Shown: positions 42,960-52,775, counted from the first letter of the stretch. The stretch is DNA of 64,000 nucleotides from Prevotella sp. (GCA_017524385.1 JAFWSS010000069.1:48272-112271); one strand, 5' to 3'. Notes: generated from the sequence alone by a model not told the origin. Translations and numbers: made by a program.

Positions 42960-45900
42960 ATGAAGAAAAAAGTATTCTTATCTCTGGCCTTGCTATTGGT
43001 TGCAGCATTGCAAGTCATGGCCAACCCCGTCTCTCAGGACGTCGCTTTCCTGCAAGCAAAACTATTCTTGCAAGAAAAAGGTGTCATTGTCAATGACGAC
43101 ATGCTTACCATCATCGAAGGACCGAAAATCAACGAAGTGACGGTGGCATATTATGTCGTGAACAATGGAAATGACGGTGGCTTCGTCATCATTTCAGGTG
43201 ATGACAGAGGGAAACCGGTCCTCGGCTATTCTGAAACGGGACATTACGAGTTGCAATCCGACAACGAGCAGATGCAATTCATGCTAAAAAGCTATGCTGC
43301 CCAAATGACTTATCTCGATGAACACAATTATCAGTTGAAAGAGGATATGGGTCCGGCAAGAACCCAAACCCCAACCCATTCCGCCGTCCAGCCTTTGACC
43401 ACAACCAAATGGGGGCAAAGGGAGCCTTTCAACAACAGCACTCCCAAAAGTGGTGACTCTCATACACAGGCCGGATGCGTACCCGTGGCTGTTGCACAAA
43501 TCGTGTATTATTATCGAAATAGAATGCCTGCCAAAGTTCAAACTACTATTCCAGGATACTCGGCTGGTGGTTTTACAGTAAAAACCGTCAATTCAGGTAC
43601 AGCATACAACTGGAACAACATGTTTGACGCATACAATGCCACTCAGACTTCTGCACAAAAGACAAATGTGGCCAACTTGTTGCTTTATGTAGGGACAGCC
43701 CTCAAAGCCACTTATGGACTATCGGTAACCAATACTACAGTAGACTATGTTGGTTCCAGGATGAAAGAATACATGGGATTTGCTGAGAGCAAGCTCATCC
43801 AAAGAAGTGATTATACTTATGAACAATGGAAGAGAATCTTGATCAATGAGTTGGAGCAAGGAAGGCCTGTCTTGTATTCAGCGGCATTGGATTCAAAAAG
43901 CGGACACTCGTTCATTGTTGACGGATATGATGGCGACGACCTCTTCCATATCAACTGGGGATGGACAGGCATGGACGATGGCTATTACTCGCTCTCCGTG
44001 CTCAATCATTTTGACCGTGAGGGAAATGACGCCGGTATCGTTGAAGGGTTGTCATACATCTATAGACCAAGGTGTTACATTGGCTTGCAACCACTCAATG
44101 GCTACAGCAATGTGGACACCAACACCAAACTTACCGCGCTCAACAATTCTTTGACAAGCAGCAGTGGAACGTACACCTTGAAAGTGACCTATACCAACAA
44201 GACAGCCAACAGTGGACAGTATTCTTGCGGTCTTGGATATATTGACGGAAACAAAAACATACAAGTCTTCCAGGAGTGGACCAAAGGAGAGGTGAGCCTC
44301 TCTAGCAATCAAGGTACAGGAGCCATTTCATACTCCTTCAGTGCTTCTGATTTCGCAGCCAAAAAATTCACTGCCAAAAAGACATATAAACTATATCCCA
44401 TATGTAAACTCAAGGGAGGAGAATGGCAACTGTGTGACCAGACGGTGTCATCAACGACATATGTCAGTTGCGACTACCAAAGTTCCACATCCATGACGGC
44501 AAAACTCACAAAGGCAGAACCGTATATCACCGTGAGCAAGTTCGAATTCCCCGGGGCGAAAACCAAGGGGGCGAAACAGTATGCAAAGGTGACGCTTGTC
44601 AACAATGGAGACGACTTCTATGGCAATGTATATCTTTTCGCAAGTACGTCATCGTCAAAGGGGTCGGCGTCATCCTATTTCCCAACATACTTGCCAGCAG
44701 GCGAGACAGTCACACTATATCTCTATTTCACACCTAAAAGCGCAAGTACTTACAACATCTGGATTTGTACTGCTTCAACAGGAGCAAGTGAACTAGGGCA
44801 CACAACTGTGACAATCAATAGTGGGAGTTATTCGAGAAAACTTGTCTCCGGAGGCCTTACGGTGAATAACTGCACAGGTAAAAACGTACTTGGAACAACC
44901 TTCTCAGGAACGCTGAAAGTGAAGAATTCTTCCGCCGGGACTTATGCAGGCATCGTGAAAGTACAACTCTGTTGGTTGCATCCTACCAAGAATAAATGGA
45001 CCAGCCTTGATGCTTCTTCCGTCAAATTCATGGAAATACCAGGCGGGGGTACGGGAAATATTGACTTCAAGTTTGAAGGTCTGAATCCACAGATGAAATA
45101 TGGACTCTTCTATTTTTATGGGGAGGATAACTCCATGTGGTCCAGCAATGCATACGCGATTGATTACAAGATGTCATATGCGGTGATGTGTTACAACCAA
45201 GAAGGAGAAATGACATCTGTGTTTGCACCGACCACCACCGTCAGCATTCCATCCGACGCCGTGGCAGTCGACCTCTCTGGTACCACGGGGACAGTTACAA
45301 AGGTGGTGCCCAATTCAAAAACAAACACTCTCTATTATGTGGGAGCAAATGACACCAAGCCTTCTGGCCTGTCGGGCAAAAACTTTGTCAAGGGAACTAA
45401 GGCCGACAACATCACCCTTGTTGACAAGGAGCCATTCTACGTGCTGAAGTATTTCACAGCAAGCAACATCTCCTTCACACTAAAGCCCACCATCGGAGCA
45501 CCAAAGAGCGGTGTGGGTGGATGGCAGACTTTCGTACTTCCTTTCTCACCCACATCGATCATGTGCGAGAACCATCCTCTGGATTGGTTCAAGTCAAAGA
45601 ATGATGAGAAAAAGCAATTCTGGGTGAAAGACTTCTGTGCCATCCAGGGTGCCTCCAATGTTTGTTTTGGATTTGCACAGTCCATCAACGCCAACCAACC
45701 CTACCTCTACACCGTGCCCAACCAGGAATGGGGAGCCAACAACAATCTGGTGGGGAAAAACATTGTGTTCTCTGCCACTAATGCATTCGTGCATGCATCC
45801 CCCATTGCCGTTTCTGCTTCTAGCGCATACAATTTCAGAGGCACTTACACAAATACCACGTTGAGCAATATCTACACGCTGAATGCCGCAGGAACAAAAT

Positions 45901-46175
45901 TTGTCAAAGGCAAGGCTACCGTAATGCCTTTCTCTTGCTATTTTGTCGCCACACAAGACGATAATACTGATGTCAACGCTCTTAACATCACCACATTCGA
46001 CCCGGATGAGGAAACAGGCATCACAATGTTGCCTGTTGAGGAAGAGAAAATGGTGGACGTCTATAATATCGGTGGCATGAAGGTGGGCAAAACAGTCATG
46101 AGAAACGGAAAAGTTGACTTGCAAAACTTGCCGAACGGCATTTATATTGTCAATGGGAAGAAAATCATCAAATGA
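42960..46175 (+). CDS. C10 (streptopain-like) cysteine protease with T9SS-like tail
   Basis: A 1071-residue exported protease. Signal peptide to about residue 21; an N-terminal propeptide of the Spi/C10 type (residues 25-140: FLQAKLFLQEKG, GGFVIISGDDRGKPVLGYSE); catalytic domain with Cys173 (AGCVPVAVAQIVYYY) and the His of GHSFIVDGYDGDDLFHINWG (about residue 316). The ~700 residues after are strand-rich repeats of unknown role. It ends in a short T9SS-type tail (VYNIGGMKV...GIYIVNGKKIIK). Relatives include SpeB, PrtT and interpain. It starts 27 bases after ispH and is followed by a strong terminator. Confidence 0.92.
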   Translation: MKKKVFLSLALLLVAALQVMANPVSQDVAFLQAKLFLQEKGVIVNDDMLTIIEGPKINEVTVAYYVVNNGNDGGFVIISGDDRGKPVLGYSETGHYELQSDNEQMQFMLKSYAAQMTYLDEHNYQLKEDMGPARTQTPTHSAVQPLTTTKWGQREPFNNSTPKSGDSHTQAGCVPVAVAQIVYYYRNRMPAKVQTTIPGYSAGGFTVKTVNSGTAYNWNNMFDAYNATQTSAQKTNVANLLLYVGTALKATYGLSVTNTTVDYVGSRMKEYMGFAESKLIQRSDYTYEQWKRILINELEQGRPVLYSAALDSKSGHSFIVDGYDGDDLFHINWGWTGMDDGYYSLSVLNHFDREGNDAGIVEGLSYIYRPRCYIGLQPLNGYSNVDTNTKLTALNNSLTSSSGTYTLKVTYTNKTANSGQYSCGLGYIDGNKNIQVFQEWTKGEVSLSSNQGTGAISYSFSASDFAAKKFTAKKTYKLYPICKLKGGEWQLCDQTVSSTTYVSCDYQSSTSMTAKLTKAEPYITVSKFEFPGAKTKGAKQYAKVTLVNNGDDFYGNVYLFASTSSSKGSASSYFPTYLPAGETVTLYLYFTPKSASTYNIWICTASTGASELGHTTVTINSGSYSRKLVSGGLTVNNCTGKNVLGTTFSGTLKVKNSSAGTYAGIVKVQLCWLHPTKNKWTSLDASSVKFMEIPGGGTGNIDFKFEGLNPQMKYGLFYFYGEDNSMWSSNAYAIDYKMSYAVMCYNQEGEMTSVFAPTTTVSIPSDAVAVDLSGTTGTVTKVVPNSKTNTLYYVGANDTKPSGLSGKNFVKGTKADNITLVDKEPFYVLKYFTASNISFTLKPTIGAPKSGVGGWQTFVLPFSPTSIMCENHPLDWFKSKNDEKKQFWVKDFCAIQGASNVCFGFAQSINANQPYLYTVPNQEWGANNNLVGKNIVFSATNAFVHASPIAVSASSAYNFRGTYTNTTLSNIYTLNAAGTKFVKGKATVMPFSCYFVATQDDNTDVNALNITTFDPDEETGITMLPVEEEKMVDVYNIGGMKVGKTVMRNGKVDLQNLPNGIYIVNGKKIIK

Positions 46176-46216
46176 GTCTGTCCTACCTTCTGATTTGAAA
46201 AGATATTAATGTAAAC

Positions 46217-46250
46217 AGCCGGCTCCCATTGATGGGAGCCGGCTTTATTG
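46217..46250. terminator. Strong hairpin terminator
   Basis: AGCCGGCTCCCAT and ATGGGAGCCGGCT form a perfect 13-bp stem followed by TTATTG, between the convergent C10 protease and cmk genes. Confidence 0.75.
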
Positions 46251-46300
46251 TATAAGATATCAAGATTGTCAGATTTCTCAGAATAATCCGTAAGCTCAGA

Positions 46301-47005
46301 TTACACCGACTCGTCGCCTTTGGCGGCAATAAGATATTGCTCGTAAAGCCATGCGTTTTGCTCGTCGATGGTCATATGGCTGTTGTCCAACTCCATGGCA
46401 TCGTCGGCTTTGCGCAGCGGGCTGGTCTCACGATGGCTGTCTTGGTAGTCGCGTTCCAATACGTTGCGATATACCTCGTCGTAGTCGGCGGGTTGTCCTT
46501 TTCCCACCAACTCATCATAACGACGGCGGGCTCGTACATCCGGACTTGCTGTGACGAAAACTTTCAGTTCTGCATCAGGGAACACCACCGTGCCAATGTC
46601 GCGTCCATCCATGACAACACCTTTCTCCTTGCCCATTCGCTGCTGCTGAATCACAAGTGCTTCCCGCACAAAGGGAATGGCGGCCACTTCACTCACTTTG
46701 TTGGACACTTCCATGCCACGGATGAAACCCTCAATGTTCTCACCGTTCAGGTAAGTGTCTGGACGGCCAGTCTCCTCATTGGGTTTGAAATGGATGACGA
46801 TGTCGGAAAGAGAATTCTCAAGTGCCTCAATGTCAAGTTTCCCTGTTTCGTCATATAGCCCATGTGAAAGGGCGTAATAGGTAACGGCACGATACATTGC
46901 TCCTGTATCCACATACACATACCCGATGCGTCGGGCCAAGTCTTTGGCCATCGTGCTTTTGCCACACGACGAATGGCCGTCAATTGCTATTGTAATCTTT
47001 TTCAT
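46301..47005 (-). CDS. cmk: Cytidylate kinase
   Basis: A 234-residue NMP kinase that phosphorylates CMP and d[22 protein letters not shown] is the P-loop, [16 protein letters not shown] the CMP-binding helix, [20 protein letters not shown] and the following [16 protein letters not shown] the family core. Length normal. It starts 3 bases after porQ ends, so the two form an operon. Confidence 0.95.
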   Translation of the reverse strand: MKKITIAIDGHSSCGKSTMAKDLARRIGYVYVDTGAMYRAVTYYALSHGLYDETGKLDIEALENSLSDIVIHFKPNEETGRPDTYLNGENIEGFIRGMEVSNKVSEVAAIPFVREALVIQQQRMGKEKGVVMDGRDIGTVVFPDAELKVFVTASPDVRARRRYDELVGKGQPADYDEVYRNVLERDYQDSHRETSPLRKADDAMELDNSHMTIDEQNAWLYEQYLIAAKGDESV

Positions 47006-47008
47006 ATC

Positions 47009-47953
47009 TTATAGGTTGAATGAGATGTTGGCAATGATGGAAGAGGATGATACGTGATACTTCCCATAAGACACCCCCAGTTTGAAGCGCTCCAATTGTA
47101 TGCCGCCTCCAAAGGACAGACCTGCGCCATGGCTGCTCGAACTGTCGCCGTTGCTCACCTTCATTTCGTTGGCACGACGGAAATTCATGCCTGCGCCCAC
47201 CCATATTTGCTCGGACAGCAACACATCGAGACCAAGTGCAAGGTGGTTGACAAACTTGTAATCCCAATGGGTGAGGTCGAGAAGGGTGGCTGAGAATCGA
47301 AGAGGAGCGCTTGACAATTTCTTTGTCACACCTGCCTGCAATTCAAAGGGTAGGCGCTCATATTCCTCATCAAAGGCTTTCAGCTGACCTCCAAGGCTCT
47401 TTGCGACAATGGAAGCAGAGAGGTCGTGTGAGGGGTCATAGTAATTCAAACCTAAATCGACGCACATCGCCATGGAGTTGTAATCGCCAATATAACTAGT
47501 CAGCCATTTCGCACATATGCCACCGCTCAAATGCTCGGTGAGGTTGTAACTCAGGTATGCGCCTAATGATATGTCACGAGCGCTGAACTCTCCTGTTTGG
47601 ATATTGTTCGCATCCGTCTCTTTCATCTTGCCATAGTCCATCAATTGGGCGCTAGCCCCCACGGTTGTGCGCTCCTTGACCACCCAGCTATACGAAGCGC
47701 TCACCGACTGCACGCCTTCCATATAGTTCATATAGTTCAAGCCTAGGGTGCGGTCGCTTACAGAGGAGAGCAATGCCGGATTTGAGAATGCAAGAGAGGC
47801 GTCGTCTTCTATCAGGGTGATGTTTTCACCGCCAAGGGATGCACCATGTGCACTCACTGGCAAACGAAGGAATGAATATGCGCTTTGACTCTCCTGACCG
47901 TATGATGAAAGGGTCAGAAGCGACAAACATAGCGCAAAAACACTTTTTTTCAT
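47009..47953 (-). CDS. porQ: Type IX secretion system protein PorQ
   Basis: The ATG used gives 314 residues with a signal peptide (MKKSVFALCLSLLTLSSYGQ). The rest is a PorV/PorQ-type outer-membrane barrel: FLRLPVSAHGASLGGENITL, DDASLAFSNPALLS and TLGLNYMNYMEGVQS are marks of this group, with later strands ending in aromatic residues and FNL at the C-terminus. PorQ works with PorU, PorV and PorZ in the cell-surface attachment complex that handles cargo with C-terminal tails. Tailed cargo candidates occur in this same window. Cotranscribed with cmk. Confidence 0.88.
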   Translation of the reverse strand: MKKSVFALCLSLLTLSSYGQESQSAYSFLRLPVSAHGASLGGENITLIEDDASLAFSNPALLSSVSDRTLGLNYMNYMEGVQSVSASYSWVVKERTTVGASAQLMDYGKMKETDANNIQTGEFSARDISLGAYLSYNLTEHLSGGICAKWLTSYIGDYNSMAMCVDLGLNYYDPSHDLSASIVAKSLGGQLKAFDEEYERLPFELQAGVTKKLSSAPLRFSATLLDLTHWDYKFVNHLALGLDVLLSEQIWVGAGMNFRRANEMKVSNGDSSSSHGAGLSFGGGIQLERFKLGVSYGKYHVSSSSIIANISFNL

Positions 47954-47974
47954 CCTTTTTTGCTTTTTTGACGG

Positions 47975-47982
47975 CAAAGATA
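47975..47982 (-). promoter_or_regulatory. -7 box TATCTTTG for porQ-cmk
   Basis: On the - strand TATCTTTG followed by CCG, ~20 bases above the porQ start, preceded by AT-rich sequence. Confidence 0.65.
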
Positions 47983-48005
47983 CACCTTTTTTCAAATATC
48001 TGAGT

Positions 48006-48013
48006 TATTTTTG
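48006..48013 (+). promoter_or_regulatory. -7 box TATTTTTG for the tonB-family operon
   Basis: TATTTTTG followed by TAAC, divergent from the porQ promoter and ~100 bases before the TonB-family gene. Confidence 0.5.
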
Positions 48014-48112
48014 TAACTTGAAATCATCCATAACGATGCATTGACATATTTATAACGCTGATTTCATCCGATTATTGGGTGAGAAGACGACTTTAATTCA
48101 ACAACACTGCCG

Positions 48113-48814
48113 ATGATAGAGGTGAAGAAAAGCCACATGGCTGATTTGGAACGAAAAAGACCGGTCAGACTCTTGATGGGGATGGCAATAGCCATCGTCA
48201 TGTTTGTCGTGGCCATGGAATACTCGGTCAACGGAAGTGACTATCTTTTCGATTCCAATTTCCTGGATGAGATAGCGGAGGACATGGAGTTCATTCCTCC
48301 CATACAACAACCGCTCTCTGTAGAAGAAGAGGAAGAAGTGAAGAAAAGCGACCAACTAGAGGTGGTTGAGGAGGTTTATGAGAATGAAAAGTTGGACGAA
48401 GAGGAGTCAAAACCCGTTCTTCTTGAAGAAGAAGAAGTACCTGATGAGATCACCGATGAGATAACGGAGTCTGTTCTCATTGAAGAAAAGGAAGATGATA
48501 TTGTAGCGCCCAAAGACCTTGATGCTTTGCCTGTTTTCCCCGGGAATCTCCAAGTATGGTTTACAGAACATCTCAAATATCCCGAATCAGCAAAAAAAGA
48601 CAAAGTGGAAGGAAAGGTGTTTATCTCTTTCATCGTGAATGCCGACGGTTCTGTCTCAGACGTGAAGGTTGCCAAATCTGCCGACCCAAGACTAGACAAA
48701 GAGGCCGTAAGGGTTGTTGAAATGATGCCCAAATGGCAACCGGGACAACTCAATGGAAAACCCTGCAGGACAGTCGCCCATCTCCCAGTCATCTTCATAC
48801 AAACCAAGAAATAA
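48113..48814 (+). CDS. TonB family energy transducer
   Basis: A 233-residue protein with one N-terminal membrane helix (LLMGMAIAIVMFVVAMEY), a spacer and a C-terminal TonB domain (LQVWFTEHLKYPESAKKDKV ... KVFISFIVNADGSVSDVKV ... MMPKWQPGQLNGKP). It transmits proton-motive force from ExbBD to outer-membrane receptors. The spacer is unusual: strongly acidic (Glu-rich, residues ~60-140) with few of the Pro-Lys repeats typical of TonB spacers. exbB/exbD are not nearby. Followed by the polyprenyl synthase gene 33 bases on. Confidence 0.92.
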   Translation: MIEVKKSHMADLERKRPVRLLMGMAIAIVMFVVAMEYSVNGSDYLFDSNFLDEIAEDMEFIPPIQQPLSVEEEEEVKKSDQLEVVEEVYENEKLDEEESKPVLLEEEEVPDEITDEITESVLIEEKEDDIVAPKDLDALPVFPGNLQVWFTEHLKYPESAKKDKVEGKVFISFIVNADGSVSDVKVAKSADPRLDKEAVRVVEMMPKWQPGQLNGKPCRTVAHLPVIFIQTKK

Positions 48815-48847
48815 ATTCTTTCACCCCTAATAAAATCTCATTTCACC

Positions 48848-49822
48848 ATGCTCAATTCAAACGAAATCTTGCAACTCATCAATGACTACCTGGAAAACCT
48901 CCGCTTTGAAAGAAAGCCACAGAGTCTCTATGAACCCATAAAATATGTCCTCGATATTGGAGGGAAGAGAATCAGGCCCACACTCATGATGCTGGCATAC
49001 AACCTTTTCAAGGATGACCCGGAGAGTATCTTGTCTTCCGCATGCGCCCTTGAAACATACCACAATTACACGCTGCTGCACGACGACCTTATGGATCATG
49101 CCGACCTTAGGCGTGGACATCTGACAGTCCACAAAAGATGGGATGCAAATACTGCCATCCTCTCGGGAGACACCATGCTTGTCCTTGCTTTCGACATGAT
49201 GGCACACTGCCGCCCCGACAAGTTGAAGGCCATCATCACGCTCTTCACAGAAACTGCTCTAGAAATTGGAGAGGGGCAACAATATGACATGGATTTTGAA
49301 AGCAGGAACGATGTCAGCGAGGATGAGTACATCGAAATGATTCGACTCAAGACAAGTGTCTTGCTCGCTTGCGCCAACAAAATGGGTGCGATTCTTGCCG
49401 ATGCTGATGAAAAGGATGCAGACAACCTTTACAGGTTCGGGGAGAAGATAGGACTGGCATTCCAATTACAAGACGACTTCCTCGACGTGTATGGTGACAC
49501 AAAGGTGTTTGGGAAAAACATCGGAGGCGACATCGTGTCAAACAAGAAGACCTACATGCTCATCAACGCACTTGCCTTGGCAGATGAGAAGCAGAAAGAC
49601 ACTCTCTTGAAATGGATGGACATGGTCGATCCTGACCCACAAGAGAAAATAGCTGCTGTAACAGAGATATATAACGAAATAGGTGTCAACAATCTCGCGA
49701 TGGAAAAAATAAGGTTCTTCTTCAACGAAGGCTTGAAATACTTGGAGGCAGTGAGCGTGGACAATGAAAGGAAACGCGAAATGCTGGCTTACACCAAGGA
49801 AATGATGAAAAGGGAGTATTGA
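48848..49822 (+). CDS. Polyprenyl (all-trans) diphosphate synthase
   Basis: A 324-residue isoprenyl synthase, which condenses IPP onto an allylic diphosphate to make quinone side chains or related prenyl diphosphates. GGKRIRPTLMMLAYN, the first Asp-rich motif LLHDDLMDHADLRRG, and the second AFQLQDDFLDVYGD with FGKNIGGDIVSNKKTY are all present. Whether the product is farnesyl, octaprenyl or longer cannot be told. Followed with a 1-base gap by an unknown gene and then tatD. Confidence 0.94.
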   Translation: MLNSNEILQLINDYLENLRFERKPQSLYEPIKYVLDIGGKRIRPTLMMLAYNLFKDDPESILSSACALETYHNYTLLHDDLMDHADLRRGHLTVHKRWDANTAILSGDTMLVLAFDMMAHCRPDKLKAIITLFTETALEIGEGQQYDMDFESRNDVSEDEYIEMIRLKTSVLLACANKMGAILADADEKDADNLYRFGEKIGLAFQLQDDFLDVYGDTKVFGKNIGGDIVSNKKTYMLINALALADEKQKDTLLKWMDMVDPDPQEKIAAVTEIYNEIGVNNLAMEKIRFFFNEGLKYLEAVSVDNERKREMLAYTKEMMKREY

Positions 49823-49823
49823 C

Positions 49824-50522
49824 ATGCCATACCGGCGCCTGCCTAAAACTGATGCGGCGAGACTCAAGGCTCTCGAAACACTCACGGAAAACAATGATGT
49901 ATATACCGTGGGGGGGAGGTTCATTGACCGACAACTATTGGCAAAAGCCCAAAAACTGTATGCGAGACTCAGTGATGCATGCGGGCAGCACAGGACATCC
50001 ATGAGGACGCAAGTGAGATATTCCAAGAGGATGGCAGACTTGCAGCACAATGCCATGACGTTCATCAGTCATTTCCTGCAAGTACTCTTCCTTGCCGTGG
50101 AAAGGGGGGAAGTCAAACCTGAAGAGATGGAGCAATATGGAATCAACCCCGATGAAAGGGTGGTGCCATATCTTAAGACGCCGGATGCCATCATCCAATG
50201 GGGGCCAAAGGTGATTCAAGGAGAGAAAAACCGCATCAAAGGAGGGGGGAAGCCCATTCTCTCGCCACCCATCGGTGCCGTGGCTGCCCATTTCGATGTC
50301 TTCAAGGCCAAATACATGGCTCAAAAACAATACCAGGCAAAAACCACGGAGGCTTTGACAGATATCGATGCCATCAGGCCACAGGTGGATGAAGTGATAC
50401 TCCAATTATGGAACCAAATAGAGAAACATTTTGAAAACGAGCCTCCTGAAACGAAATACGCTCTATGCAGGAAATACGGAGTGGTCTATTACTACAGGAG
50501 GCATGAAAAACATTTGGAATGA
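49824..50522 (+). CDS. Conserved-looking cytoplasmic protein of unknown function
   Basis: A 232-residue, basic, mostly helical protein with no export signal. It shows no motif I can name. The middle has a run of helices with many Arg/Lys (YSKRMADLQHNAMTFISHFL), then a segment IQGEKNRIKGGGKPILSPPI that is Gly/Pro-rich, and the end is again helical. It is locked into an operon: 1 base after the prenyl synthase and overlapping tatD by 4 bases. I make no functional claim. Confidence 0.75.
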   Translation: MPYRRLPKTDAARLKALETLTENNDVYTVGGRFIDRQLLAKAQKLYARLSDACGQHRTSMRTQVRYSKRMADLQHNAMTFISHFLQVLFLAVERGEVKPEEMEQYGINPDERVVPYLKTPDAIIQWGPKVIQGEKNRIKGGGKPILSPPIGAVAAHFDVFKAKYMAQKQYQAKTTEALTDIDAIRPQVDEVILQLWNQIEKHFENEPPETKYALCRKYGVVYYYRRHEKHLE

Positions 50523-51313
50523 GACAATTCATTGATACACATGCCCATCTCGACGGAACGGAATTCGATGAGGACAGGGATTTAGTGGTGAAGAGGGCAA
50601 AAGAGGCTGGTGCAGCTGCCATTTTCATCCCGGCCATCAATTTGGAAAACCTTGACATGGTGGAGAAGGTCTGCCACGATTATCAAGGTTTCGCTTTCCC
50701 CATGGCTGGGCTGCATCCCGAAGATGTGAAGGCAGACTACAAGGATGTATTGCAACGTATCAGGAAAAGACTACCTGGAGATTTCATCGCCATAGGTGAA
50801 ATAGGACTAGACTTCTATTGGAGCAGGGAATATGAGAAAGAGCAATTGGAGGCTTTCGAAGAACAGGTGAGATGGGCTTGCGAGTTGGAGATGCCTCTGA
50901 TGATTCATAGCAGAAAGGCTCAAAACCAATTGGTCAGCATCTTGAAAAAATACAAGGATGGTTTGAAAGGCGGCGTGTTCCACTGTTTTACCGGCAACTT
51001 GCAGGAAGCAAGGCAGTTGCTGGAATTTGAGAATTTCTGCCTCGGGATAGGCGGGGTGCTCACGTTCAAAAAAAGCCACTTGCCTGAGGTAGTCGCACAA
51101 ATTCCTCTCGAACGTATAGTATTGGAGACCGATGCTCCATATATGGCACCGGTTCCCAAGAGAGGGAAGAGAAACGAGAGCGCATATGTCTCTTTCATCA
51201 TCGAACGTATGGCTGAAAGTCTTGGCCTTGAGAGCGAAAAAGTGGAGGAGGTGACGACAAGGAATGCTTTGCGCACTTTCCCGAAAGCGTGCCTGCCCCA
51301 TATTGACAAGTAG
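50519..51313 (+). CDS. tatD: TatD family metal-dependent nuclease/hydrolase
   Basis: A 264-residue TIM-barrel hydrolase. FIDTHAHLDGTEFDED holds the HxH metal site, IAIGEIGLDFYW the Glu, MIHSRKA and FHCFTGN two His ligands, and LETDAPYMAPVP the last Asp. Relatives are 3'-5' DNases involved in DNA repair. Length normal. Cotranscribed with the unknown gene before it. The paralogue could equally be called YcfH-type. Confidence 0.92.
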   Translation: MRQFIDTHAHLDGTEFDEDRDLVVKRAKEAGAAAIFIPAINLENLDMVEKVCHDYQGFAFPMAGLHPEDVKADYKDVLQRIRKRLPGDFIAIGEIGLDFYWSREYEKEQLEAFEEQVRWACELEMPLMIHSRKAQNQLVSILKKYKDGLKGGVFHCFTGNLQEARQLLEFENFCLGIGGVLTFKKSHLPEVVAQIPLERIVLETDAPYMAPVPKRGKRNESAYVSFIIERMAESLGLESEKVEEVTTRNALRTFPKACLPHIDK

Positions 51314-51329
51314 ACACCAGTCACGAAGG

Positions 51330-52583
51330 ATGATGCGCAAACTAATCACTTTTTGCTTCTTTCTTCTCAACATTTGCGTGGCAAATGCAGATGACACTGA
51401 TTCGTTGCAGAGATGGGGGGTGTCGGCGGGTGTGAATCCCGGCCGAATCCTCTGTTTTGGCAAATACCAGAAGAAATGGCAGAAAGGAAAAGACAACTTT
51501 TCTCTTGACTTAGGGGCGAACTATCACCCATTGCCTGCTGACAGCAATGCTTATGACGCCGACTATGGATTCCCTACCGTCAGTGCACGCTTGAAAATGA
51601 GTTTCAACCACAGGGTCACCATGCATAGGGATAAAGACCCTGATTGGGGGTATGCAGAAGAGGTGGATTACAACTCTCACATGGGCAATTCCGTCGCCTT
51701 GTTTGGCACTTTCGAGAGGCCGCTCTTCCGCAACAAGCGCTTTGAAGCGGAGATGGACATTTCCATGGGGTTGGCATACGCCAATACCATTTACAACAAG
51801 GAGAACAACATCGACAACGAACTCATAGGCTCTCATCTGCTCATCTATTTCGGGATGGGAGCGCATGTCACATGGATGTTCACGCCAAAAATCGGGCTCA
51901 AGGCTGGTGTCGATTATTGGCATGTCAGCACCGGGGCGTTGGACAGACCCAACAAAGGAGCCAATGTCTTAGGGCCTTCTCTCGCCCTGGTTTACGTACC
52001 CTCATATCAACAGAGAATATGGGGAAGAGGATATAGGTATAATGCTCCATTCGATAAAAAGGTGTATCTTGACATGACAATCGGGGTAGGGGCGAAAACG
52101 CTCTATGAGGAATTTGAACGAACACAATTCCAAACACCCAAGGGAGAGAAGGACTACCGAACAGAAGATTTCAAACTTTACATGGCTTATTCCACGCAGA
52201 CTGACTTGATGTACCGTTATGCGCGTAGATGGGCCTCGGGGGTGGGACTCGACCTCTTCTATGGCACTTACGCCTCAAGGGTGGCGGAAATAGAAGAACA
52301 AAAGGGAGTGAGTGCCAAGCATCATCCTTGGTCTGTGGGATTAGCTGTAAAGCATCAGGCATTTTATAGGCAATGGTCGTTGGCTATGGCGGTGGGATGG
52401 TATCTTCATCGTGAGATGGGAAGCAATGCCGCATTCATAGAAGAGAAATATTATGAGCGCATCGGGCTCAGGTACACTTTTCCTGGCGCTTTGCCCATCT
52501 CCATCGGTGCTTCCGTGAAAGCGCATTCCACCATTGCCGACTTCACAGAGGTGAATCTCACCTTGCCCATACGCATCAAATAA
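51330..52583 (+). CDS. Outer-membrane PagL-like lipid A deacylase family protein
   Basis: Starting at the tandem ATG gives 417 residues with a signal peptide (MMRKLITFCFFLLNICVANA). The first two thirds form a barrel-like run of strands with aromatic ends; GVDYWHVSTGALDRPNKGANVLG corresponds to the catalytic His-x-Ser of acyloxyacyl hydrolase/PagL proteins (PF09411). The Glu of the triad is Asn at the expected spacing, so activity is uncertain. A further ~200 C-terminal residues also look like strands, making it longer than classic PagL (~170). Starts 16 bases after tatD. Confidence 0.7.
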   Translation: MMRKLITFCFFLLNICVANADDTDSLQRWGVSAGVNPGRILCFGKYQKKWQKGKDNFSLDLGANYHPLPADSNAYDADYGFPTVSARLKMSFNHRVTMHRDKDPDWGYAEEVDYNSHMGNSVALFGTFERPLFRNKRFEAEMDISMGLAYANTIYNKENNIDNELIGSHLLIYFGMGAHVTWMFTPKIGLKAGVDYWHVSTGALDRPNKGANVLGPSLALVYVPSYQQRIWGRGYRYNAPFDKKVYLDMTIGVGAKTLYEEFERTQFQTPKGEKDYRTEDFKLYMAYSTQTDLMYRYARRWASGVGLDLFYGTYASRVAEIEEQKGVSAKHHPWSVGLAVKHQAFYRQWSLAMAVGWYLHREMGSNAAFIEEKYYERIGLRYTFPGALPISIGASVKAHSTIADFTEVNLTLPIRIK

Positions 52584-52746
52584 ACAATAAAACCAAAAGG
52601 GCTTCATCCAACCATATGGTGCAACAGTAGTGGTAGCCTTTGTGTCCTCCTGAAAAACTCAGCATAGCCCGCTTCTTCCCGTCTCCCTTGCAGAATGTTG
52701 TTCTTATCTGGTCCACCGACTTTCAGAACCCAAAGGATTGGTGCGT

Positions 52747-52775
52747 ACAGAAGGGGCGGAGACCGCCCCTTCTGT
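52747..52775. terminator. Perfect GC-rich hairpin between convergent genes
   Basis: ACAGAAGGGGCGG and CCGCCCCTTCTGT form a perfect 13-bp stem with a 3-base loop, between the PagL-like and rel genes. No T-run, so it may be a terminator or one of the GC-rich palindromes seen elsewhere in the window. The rest of the 206-base gap shows nothing. Confidence 0.55.
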
